The notes under the pieces were generated by a model. The model was not told the DNA's origin and did not search any database. It worked only from the letters and a program-made list of their open reading frames with translations. A DNA stretch of 12,154 nucleotides from contig CAKUZO010000053.1 of the NCBI GenBank assembly GCA_934717895.1, positions 1 to 12,154 of the forward strand, read 5' to 3'. A program made the position numbers and the translations under genes. Every line of letters begins with the position of its first letter. Position 1 is the stretch's first letter. Shown one piece after another: positions 6,564 through 12,154 of the stretch. The DNA comes from an uncultured Candidatus Melainabacteria bacterium (GTDB lineage Bacteria > Cyanobacteriota > Vampirovibrionia > Gastranaerophilales > Gastranaerophilaceae).

Positions 6564-7403
6564 TTATTTTACTTTTTGTTTTAATAAATTACAATTTTCA
6601 CTACGTTTTCGTTCTTGATCTTTGTAAATTCTGGTTCTATTAATAACCTCATCAAAATCAATTTTATGAGCATCAAAGTCGGGACCATCAACGCAAGCAA
6701 ATTTTGTTTCTCCGCCAACGGTAACACGACAAGCTCCGCACATGCCTGTACCATCAACCATGATAGGATTCATACTTGCCTCAGTATAAATTCCTTTATC
6801 ACGAGTTAAATTAGCCACTGCTCTCATCATCGGCATAGGTCCGACAGCAATCGCATAATCAACTTTTTCCTGCCCCATAATTCTTTCCAAAACCTGAGTT
6901 ACAAAACCCTTTTCACCCAAAGTTCCATCATCTGTTGTGATAAATAATTCTGTACATGCGTTCTTCATCTTATCTTGCCAGAAAATTAAATCCTTATTTC
7001 TAGCACCCATAATCATGTAAACCTTGTTGCCAGCCTCTTTAAAAGCCTTTGCAATCAGATAACATGGGGCTGCTCCATAACCACCCGCAAGACAAACAAC
7101 TGTGCCATATTTTTTTATATGAGTAGGTTGTCCGAGAGGTCCAACAACATCATGGATTTCATCTCCAACATTCAATTCGGCAAGTCTTTTTGTCGAATAC
7201 CCGACTGCCATAAACACAAGAGTCAATTCACCTTTTTCTTTATCAACATCAGCGATTGTCAAAGGCACTCTTTCACTGTCTGCATCGGCTCTAAATATAA
7301 TGAACTGCCCCGCCTTAGCATTTCTAACAACATAAGGTGCTTCAACTGTTATTTCATATTGATTTGGACATAATTCTTTTTTAGCTAATATTTTGTAACC
7401 CAT
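6564..7403 (-). CDS. NfnA/SudB-like FAD/NAD(P)-binding, [2Fe-2S] oxidoreductase subunit
   Basis: This belongs to the family annotated as sulfide dehydrogenase beta subunit or ferredoxin-NADP+ reductase alpha subunit (NfnA), related to PyrK. The 279-aa protein has a ferredoxin-reductase FAD domain with RVPLTIAD at 45-52 and VGPLG at 87-91. An NAD(P)-binding domain follows (CLAGGYGAAP 104-113, IMGARNKDLIF 131-141, AVGPMPMM 186-193). A C-terminal cluster loop has D217, C222, C225 and C237, matching the Asp-plus-three-Cys [2Fe-2S] ligand set of NfnA; PyrK has four Cys. NfnA normally works with the large subunit NfnB, usually the next gene. Here the 58-aa gene and etfBA follow instead. ATG 7403 has AAGGAG (7410-7415) 6 nt upstream. 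It may transfer electrons between NAD(P)H and an unknown partner, possibly Etf. Family confident, partner inferred. Confidence 0.9.
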   Translation of the reverse strand: MGYKILAKKELCPNQYEITVEAPYVVRNAKAGQFIIFRADADSERVPLTIADVDKEKGELTLVFMAVGYSTKRLAELNVGDEIHDVVGPLGQPTHIKKYGTVVCLAGGYGAAPCYLIAKAFKEAGNKVYMIMGARNKDLIFWQDKMKNACTELFITTDDGTLGEKGFVTQVLERIMGQEKVDYAIAVGPMPMMRAVANLTRDKGIYTEASMNPIMVDGTGMCGACRVTVGGETKFACVDGPDFDAHKIDFDEVINRTRIYKDQERKRSENCNLLKQKVK

Positions 7404-7427
7404 AATTTTCTCCTTCTTATTACAAAT

Positions 7428-7456
7428 ATTATACTTAATTTCTAATTAATCTGCAA
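7428..7456 (-). promoter_or_regulatory. Possible internal promoter for the NfnA-like/etf genes
   Basis: On the minus strand TTGCAG (7451-7456) and a perfect TATAAT (7428-7433) are separated by exactly 17 bp. The -35 box is inside the last codons of the kinase gene. The predicted start, near 7421, leaves a leader of about 18 nt holding the AAGGAG ribosome-binding site. The electron-transfer genes could thus be expressed apart from the kinase. The -35 is weak (3 of 6). Confidence 0.45.
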
Positions 7457-8492
7457 CTATATATTTATAATCCGGTTTTGCATTAAGTTTTTCTTCAATT
7501 TGTTCAAATGTCAAAAGACCTTGTGTTGCACCAAATTCAGAAACCACACCGGCAGAATTAACTGATGCATACATCAACGCTTTACCGATATTTTTATCTG
7601 TTCTACCAAGTGCCACACAGAAAGTAGACGCGAATGCATCTCCTGCCCCAAGTGTTGAAACAACAGGGCCTTCAAATGCCGGACAGAAATAATAGTGCTC
7701 TCCATCGTACGCATACGCGCCTTTTCCACCATCTGTAATTACAATAATTTGATAATCTCTAACTTTAAGTTTTTTAAACATTTCTTTTACATCAGGGTGA
7801 ATAAGCTCCTCTGAAAATTTTTCATCTCTTGTATCTGGGCGAACAAGAATTTGAGTTGCCATTGAAGCTTCTTCTTTATTCATTACGACAATGTTTGCGT
7901 TTGCAAGAATTTTTTTGATATAATTAAAGCCTTTTTTAATGCTTGAAGAACCGGCATTAAAACAAACATAAACATTATTTTCATTCGCAAAATTTGCAAT
8001 ATCGTCCAAAATTTTCGTGCTATCGCCATTCATCGGCGCAATATAAAGAAGTTTGGCATTTTTAATTGCATCAAAATTAATATCAGATTTTTTAATTTTT
8101 GCATTAGCACCTCGATGAGCAAGAACAGTTCTATCTCCTTGAAAACTTACCAAAATAATCGAAAAACCGGTACTTAAACTTTTGTCTTGAACAATATTTG
8201 ATAAATCAACTTTGCTGTTCTTAAAAGATTCTAAAATCCCTTCGGAATAAATATCATCTCCAATTTTAAAAATTGCACTTGTACTAAAACCCAAATTTGC
8301 AAAGTTTACAGCCGTATTAACGCCACCGCCACCGACCTTTGAAGCAAAATCAGAAATCTCAACCTTTGCACCATAAGGATAACTCATGAATTCTGATTTT
8401 TTATTTTTTGTATATACAGAAACAATGTTCGCATCATCACTTTCAACGAATACGTCCATTGTTGCACTTCCGATTGTTATAACTTCGCACAT
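7446..8492 (-). CDS. PfkB-family carbohydrate kinase, substrate unknown
   Basis: This is a ribokinase-fold ATP-dependent sugar or nucleoside kinase of the cytosol. In the 348-aa protein the N-terminal sheet carries the substrate loop VGGGGVNTAVNFANLG (53-68). NKEEA (205-209) and ITDGGKGAY (252-260) line the nucleotide site. VSTLGAGDAFAST (278-290) is the PfkB signature with catalytic base D285 intact. The signature usually begins DT; here it begins ST, a variation that need not affect activity. I prefer ATG 8492 to ATG 8507. GGAGG (8501-8505) is 8 nt ahead of 8492 and overlaps the upper ATG, and the predicted promoter would start transcription within a few bases of 8507. It is probably the first gene of the cluster reading into the NfnA-like gene 42 bp on. 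Fructose-, ribose- or adenosine-type substrates cannot be distinguished. Confidence 0.9.
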   Translation of the reverse strand: MCEVITIGSATMDVFVESDDANIVSVYTKNKKSEFMSYPYGAKVEISDFASKVGGGGVNTAVNFANLGFSTSAIFKIGDDIYSEGILESFKNSKVDLSNIVQDKSLSTGFSIILVSFQGDRTVLAHRGANAKIKKSDINFDAIKNAKLLYIAPMNGDSTKILDDIANFANENNVYVCFNAGSSSIKKGFNYIKKILANANIVVMNKEEASMATQILVRPDTRDEKFSEELIHPDVKEMFKKLKVRDYQIIVITDGGKGAYAYDGEHYYFCPAFEGPVVSTLGAGDAFASTFCVALGRTDKNIGKALMYASVNSAGVVSEFGATQGLLTFEQIEEKLNAKPDYKYIVAD

Positions 8493-8500
8493 TTTCTCTT

Positions 8501-8505
8501 CCTCC
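8501..8505 (-). promoter_or_regulatory. Ribosome-binding site deciding the kinase start
   Basis: GGAGG on the minus strand is 8 nt from ATG 8492. The upstream in-frame ATG (8505-8507) overlaps it and has no ribosome-binding site of its own. Confidence 0.75.
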
Positions 8506-8516
8506 ATTCTGCGGTA

Positions 8517-8545
8517 ATTTTATCATAAAAAAGGCTTTTTGTTAA
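8517..8545 (-). promoter_or_regulatory. Promoter of the kinase/oxidoreductase/etf cluster (extended -10)
   Basis: On the minus strand TTAACA (8540-8545) and TAAAAT (8517-8522) are 17 bp apart, and TGA immediately precedes the -10 (8523-8525), giving an extended -10. Transcription would start near 8510, leaving a leader of about 18 nt with GGAGG before ATG 8492. Confidence 0.6.
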
Positions 8546-8558
8546 TTTATATTAATTT

Positions 8559-8590
8559 TTGACAAAAAATTTTTTGTTTGGTTTTAAAAT
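8559..8590 (+). promoter_or_regulatory. Promoter of the 705-aa gene
   Basis: A consensus TTGACA (8559-8564) points toward the gene. The -10 is less clear. TTTAAA (8583-8588) is 18 bp away, and the better match TAAAAT (8585-8590) is 20 bp away. The -35 overlaps the left arm of the palindrome at 8562-8577, so a bound repressor could block it. A ribosome-binding site AAAGGA (8609-8614) is 8 nt before ATG 8623. Confidence 0.5.
8562..8577. promoter_or_regulatory. Perfect 16-bp AnTn palindrome between divergent promoters
   Basis: ACAAAAAATTTTTTGT is a perfect dyad covering the -35 side of the forward promoter and lying 17 bp upstream of the kinase -35. It could be an operator or a rigid A-tract acting as an UP-like or nucleoid-protein site. 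A similar A9T6 tract precedes the 88-aa gene (312-326). AT-rich DNA produces such dyads by chance, so function is uncertain. Confidence 0.35.
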
Positions 8591-8622
8591 AGTACAAGAG
8601 TTAAGCTGAAAGGATTATTTTA

Positions 8623-10740
8623 ATGAAAATCACACAAATTAGCCCAACATTATTTACAAACACGACAAAACAAATTAACAATAAAAAGCAATCAAACCAA
8701 CAACAAAACATAAATTATTCATATAATCCAATCGCTTATAAAGATTATAACTTAAACTTTACGGCAAGGCTTTTTAGAACTCCGGCAAACTTTTATGAAC
8801 AATCGTTCAACAGAAATGGAATGCCTGACACAATGAAAAATTATCTGTTTGATGACTATGAAGATCGTCAAAATATACCACCGGCTCAGATGATGAAAAT
8901 TGTTTTTGGAGATCTAAAATATGCAGATACGTTAGAAGATGTCAAAATATTGTTCCCTGACGAGCCCCTATTCGAAAACCTCAAAGACGTTTCAGGCAAA
9001 AAAGCAAGAACAAGTGTTATTGCAGAAATAGAACTAATGAAACAAGAGGATAAACCACTGTTCAAAAACGGGAAAGACAACCTTGGTCTATATTTACTCA
9101 AAAAAATCTATCTTGAAGGAAAGTCTTTGAAAGAAATTAACAAAGATTTTGAAAAGGATATTTCTGTGTATTACAAAGGATTAAGCCCAATTAAGTACGA
9201 AACTCTTGCTACTTATGGAATTAAATATCCTAACAACGCTTTTTGGCAGTCATTCACTGCTACAAGAGAAGATTTCCCTTACGAATACAAACCGAGAAAA
9301 CCTTTAAACACTACACAAACAAGAGAAAAGCATGCACTGCCAACATCACAACCAAAACCACATGCTCAAAAGCCAAAATTCAGCGATGTTAAAGATTGGG
9401 AAATAAACAAAATTGCAGATGCATTTACAAAAGGCCATGGAAACGTCGAAGAAACAAGACGTCAAATCAAGCGTAATGGACTTAAAGAGAGTGACTCTTT
9501 GAACTTTGTTGCAAAATATTTGGGCGAAATAAATACAATTGTTCTTGATAGACTCCATGTTTCAGATGAAATGAAAGACTATTTTGAAAACCCTGAAAAT
9601 GTAGCAGAAACCCAACAGAAAAAATTTGAACAATACTGGAAAAATCCGGAGTTAAACAGACTTCAATCGATTCTAATGACTGATACTATCAAACTTTTCT
9701 TCTTAACCTATGGTGTTGATGGCAATAATGACGAATTTAGAGAACTTCTGGACTATGCACACAGCATTAAACCTGCAAGATTAGAACGACAAAAAGCACA
9801 CGATGATTTGCAAACAGAATACGAAAACTCTCTTGCATTATACGAAGAAGCCCCAACTAAAACACCAGCTGTAACAGAAAAAATTGTTCAAAAAGAAGAT
9901 CCTAATGAGTTTATGGTCGCAATTGACGAAAAAAATCACAAACTTGTTGTAAAAGGCGATTTAAAAAAAGCATTTATAAAGGAAATAACACCTGAATTCA
10001 AATTTCTTCCTGATGCGTATGCAAAAAAATTTATTGATTTTATGCTGAAACATAAACAAGCAAATGAAAAATATTTAGTTTCAATGCTTGCAGATAATTC
10101 ATTCCCAGAAGAATATAACGATTTGATATACTCGCAAGAAGAAGCGGATAAAATCACAATTAACATAGACAATGAATTTTCTAGCAAAAACCCTCAAGCT
10201 GTAATTAGTGGAAACCAAGCTATGTTTGTAGTACTTATGAAACATTTAAATCAAGATATTACAGGAAATAGTATGTCATTAATTAGACTAAAAGCAGAAG
10301 AAATTGCACAGATTTTTAAGGAAAAAGGAATTGAAATTAGTTCAAATGAAAAAGCTGAAATGAACCGTTTGTATCATGAATATATGAGTCCGATAAAATC
10401 CAAAGCCGAAATTATAAAAATAAACCAAACCTTGCTTGATGGTTTTAAAAACTACAACTCACAAGGAGAAATAAAAGCTGAAAACGATCAAATTGACAAT
10501 CTTTTGAGGACTTTATCCAAAAATATTTCTGAAAATCCTCAGTATGAAAAAGAATTTAAAAAATTTATTAAATATAGTAATTTTGTAGGCAAATACGGTG
10601 GAAATTTAAGAATTCTGATTGATGAAAACGTTCCAAAAGAACTAAAAGATGCAAAATTAGAAAACATCATGGAAGACTTTATGATGATGGACTTTGGAAA
10701 ATTTGCAAATAAATTTGCAGAACTAAAAGCAGACACTTAG
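8623..10740 (+). CDS. 705-aa hypothetical protein, probably lineage-specific
   Basis: No known domain is recognised. Residues 1-40 are Asn/Gln-rich and look disordered, leading to NLNFTARLFRTPANFYEQ (43-60). A helical block follows (66-225) with MPDTMKNYLFDDY, FPDEPLFENL and GLSPIKY...ATREDFPY. Residues 221-252 form a Pro/Lys/Thr-rich linker. A second helical block (253-405) starts KFSDVKDWEINKIADAF. An acidic/Thr/Pro linker (405-425) leads to a third block (426-705), helical and rich in Lys and Glu. The modular layout suggests three folded parts joined by flexible linkers. There is no cysteine, no signal peptide and no membrane segment. Only the N-terminal pattern MKI...[N/S]F-x-[A/S] is shared with the 88-aa protein at 343-609. 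The gene has its own promoter, ribosome-binding site and terminator, so it is a monocistronic unit. Composition resembles its neighbours. I infer a Gastranaerophilales-type family; the function is unknown. Confidence 0.85.
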   Translation: MKITQISPTLFTNTTKQINNKKQSNQQQNINYSYNPIAYKDYNLNFTARLFRTPANFYEQSFNRNGMPDTMKNYLFDDYEDRQNIPPAQMMKIVFGDLKYADTLEDVKILFPDEPLFENLKDVSGKKARTSVIAEIELMKQEDKPLFKNGKDNLGLYLLKKIYLEGKSLKEINKDFEKDISVYYKGLSPIKYETLATYGIKYPNNAFWQSFTATREDFPYEYKPRKPLNTTQTREKHALPTSQPKPHAQKPKFSDVKDWEINKIADAFTKGHGNVEETRRQIKRNGLKESDSLNFVAKYLGEINTIVLDRLHVSDEMKDYFENPENVAETQQKKFEQYWKNPELNRLQSILMTDTIKLFFLTYGVDGNNDEFRELLDYAHSIKPARLERQKAHDDLQTEYENSLALYEEAPTKTPAVTEKIVQKEDPNEFMVAIDEKNHKLVVKGDLKKAFIKEITPEFKFLPDAYAKKFIDFMLKHKQANEKYLVSMLADNSFPEEYNDLIYSQEEADKITINIDNEFSSKNPQAVISGNQAMFVVLMKHLNQDITGNSMSLIRLKAEEIAQIFKEKGIEISSNEKAEMNRLYHEYMSPIKSKAEIIKINQTLLDGFKNYNSQGEIKAENDQIDNLLRTLSKNISENPQYEKEFKKFIKYSNFVGKYGGNLRILIDENVPKELKDAKLENIMEDFMMMDFGKFANKFAELKADT

Positions 10741-10757
10741 AAAATTCTTCAATATTA

Positions 10758-10791
10758 AAAAAAGCACCCACCTTTCGGTGAGTGCTTTTTT
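10758..10791. terminator. Bidirectional intrinsic terminator between the 705-aa gene and pnp
   Basis: AAAAAAGCAC (10758-10767) pairs with GTGCTTTTTT (10782-10791). After one C/A mismatch, CACC (10769-10772) pairs with GGTG (10777-10780) around a TTTC loop. The A-run on the left and T-run on the right provide a U-tract for both strands. It can therefore end the 705-aa transcript (stop 10740) and the pnp transcript (stop 10808). Confidence 0.92.
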
Positions 10792-10807
10792 CTATCTTTC
10801 ATCTCAA

Positions 10808-12154
10808 TTAGTTAAATTGAGCTTTTTCTTCTTCTGAAACACCTTTAATAGTCAAGTTTACTCTGCCTTTGTCATCAATTTTGATAACTTTAACAACAAC
10901 TTCTTGACCTACTTGAAGATGAGGTTCAATTGTTTCAATTCTTTCGTTGCAAACTTGAGAAATGTGAACCATTCCATCTTTTCCAGGAGCAAGCTCTACA
11001 AATGCACCGATAGGAATAATTCTTACAACTTTACCTTTTACAACCATACCCGGTTCAGGCTTGAATGTTAATTCCTTAATCATTCTCTTAGCAATTTCTG
11101 CACCTTCTTGGTCGTTAGATGTAATTGTAACAACACCTGAATCTTGAATGTCGATTTCAGCACCAGATGCGTCAATAATTGCTCTGATTTGTTTTCCACC
11201 AGGTCCGATTACTGTTCCGATATCTTCTGTCGGAATTGTCATTGTAGAAATGCTTGGTGCAAATGGTGACAAGTGATCAGCAGGAGCTGAGATAACTTCT
11301 CTCATTTTGCCCAAAATGTGCAACCTGCCTTCTTTTGCTTGTGCCAAAGCACGACGCAATGTATCGTTTGCAATTCCTTTTGCTTTCATATCCATTTGAA
11401 GAGCAGTGATACCAGTGTCATTACCTGTAACTTTGAAATCCATATCACCAAGGAAGTCCTCGATACCTTGAATATCAGTCAATACAACAGGTTCTTTACC
11501 AGGTTCAGTAATCATACCCATTGCAACACCACCGATCATACATTTTACAGGAACACCTGCGTTCATCAAAGCCATTGAAGAACCGCAAGTTGATGCCATT
11601 GATGTAGAACCGTTTGATTCCAATACGTCTGATGTTACACGAATTGTGTAACCAAATTCTTCTTGTGATGGAAGAGCAGGAATGTTAGCACGTTCAGCCA
11701 AGTTTCCATGTCCAACTTCACGTCTGCCAGGACCTCTTAGAGGTTTAACTTCACCTACTGAAAATCCCGGGAAGATGTATTTGTGCATATATGTTTTTTC
11801 AGTTTGAGGATCAACACCGTCAAGCTCTTGTTTCATACCAGGGCCTGCAAGAGTTGCAACTGACAATACCTGAGTTTGCCCTCTTGTAAATACCGCAGAA
11901 CCATGAGCTCTTGGCAATACACCAACTTCGCACCAGATAGGACGAACGTCATGAGGTTTTCTTCCGTCAGCTCTAACGCCTTCGTCCAAAATCATTGTAC
12001 GCATAATGTGTTTTTCAGCGTTTTTAAATTCTTCTGCAACGAAGTCAATACCAGTTTCTTCCATAATTTTTTTGCTGTAATCGTCTTCCGGAAGAGCGTC
12101 GATTTTTTCTTTAACAAGTTTTTTAGCTTCTTCAAGTTTTTCTTGTCTGTAAGC
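10808..12154 (-). CDS. pnp: Polynucleotide phosphorylase, C-terminal part (cut by window edge)
   Basis: PNPase degrades RNA 3' to 5' with phosphate, releasing nucleoside diphosphates, as a ring-shaped trimer often in the degradosome. The frame is open to the last base, giving 448 aa; the first RNase PH domain lies outside. Visible are the end of the helical linker (AYRQEKLEEAKKLV...), then the second RNase PH domain (about 58-290). Its landmarks are RADGRKPHDVRPI, FTRGQTQ (89-95), GPGRREVGHG, ESNGSTSMAS and GDMDFKV, the last carrying catalytic acidic residues. The KH domain follows with GPGG at 317-320. The S1 domain is GMVVKGKVV...GKDGMVHIS...VNLTIKG (369-438). The tail is short (SEEEKAQFN) with no long acidic extension. 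It is intact as far as seen; the ATG at 12064 is internal and not the start. It ends at the shared terminator. Confidence 0.97.
   Translation of the reverse strand, partial: AYRQEKLEEAKKLVKEKIDALPEDDYSKKIMEETGIDFVAEEFKNAEKHIMRTMILDEGVRADGRKPHDVRPIWCEVGVLPRAHGSAVFTRGQTQVLSVATLAGPGMKQELDGVDPQTEKTYMHKYIFPGFSVGEVKPLRGPGRREVGHGNLAERANIPALPSQEEFGYTIRVTSDVLESNGSTSMASTCGSSMALMNAGVPVKCMIGGVAMGMITEPGKEPVVLTDIQGIEDFLGDMDFKVTGNDTGITALQMDMKAKGIANDTLRRALAQAKEGRLHILGKMREVISAPADHLSPFAPSISTMTIPTEDIGTVIGPGGKQIRAIIDASGAEIDIQDSGVVTITSNDQEGAEIAKRMIKELTFKPEPGMVVKGKVVRIIPIGAFVELAPGKDGMVHISQVCNERIETIEPHLQVGQEVVVKVIKIDDKGRVNLTIKGVSEEEKAQFN

Noticed and set aside
6564..7403. PyrK (dihydroorotate dehydrogenase electron-transfer subunit) as the identity of this gene
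   Set aside because: The cluster loop has Asp plus three Cys instead of four Cys, and no pyrD or other pyrimidine gene is nearby. The NfnA/SudB assignment fits better.
10808..12154. pnp as a truncated pseudogene
   Set aside because: The frame is open to the last base and the upstream residues match the PNPase linker helices, so the gene is simply cut by the window edge.

Overview
The window is about 12 kb of AT-rich, gene-dense bacterial chromosome. The best guess for the source is a gut Gastranaerophilales/Melainabacteria genome (non-photosynthetic Cyanobacteriota). This is an inference from three things. The coding style is low-GC. The Etf genes look clostridial, as in a fermenter. Two proteins (88 and 705 aa) match no family I know and open with a short MKI...F-x-[A/S] N-terminus that I associate with that lineage. 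No rRNA, tRNA, transposase, phage gene or CRISPR array is visible, and the source cannot be proven from this window alone.

Layout. Positions 1-342 are non-coding and hold two near-identical ~119 bp units at a 162 bp period, each with strong inverted repeats. An 88-aa lineage-type gene follows (+). mnmG (tRNA uridine modification, -) then faces away from a GH38 alpha-mannosidase-like gene (+), with a 118 bp divergent promoter region between them. The mannosidase converges on a minus-strand cluster with only 4 bp between stop codons. In transcription order the cluster is: PfkB-family sugar kinase, NfnA/SudB-like FAD/NAD/[2Fe-2S] oxidoreductase subunit, a 58-aa four-cysteine protein, etfB and etfA. 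The 58-aa gene is below usual ORF cut-offs. Its ribosome-binding site touches the stop of the oxidoreductase gene, and its own stop lies in the ribosome-binding site of etfB. A divergent promoter region with a 16-bp palindrome then leads to the 705-aa lineage-type gene (+). A bidirectional terminator separates that gene from the C-terminal two-thirds of pnp (-), which runs off the right edge.

How the genes fit together. mnmG and pnp are housekeeping RNA-metabolism genes. GH38 and PfkB suggest sugar use, but their substrates cannot be read from the sequence. The most coherent unit is the NfnA-like / 58-aa Cys4 / EtfB / EtfA operon. It combines an NAD(P)H-handling flavoprotein with a [2Fe-2S] motif, a possible metal- or cluster-binding small protein, and an electron-transferring flavoprotein. 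The usual partners, NfnB for NfnA and an acyl-CoA dehydrogenase for Etf, are absent from the window. It is therefore a candidate for an unusual electron-transfer assembly, although the partners may simply be encoded elsewhere. The two cysteine-free lineage-type proteins and the tandem non-coding repeat are the other poorly explained items.
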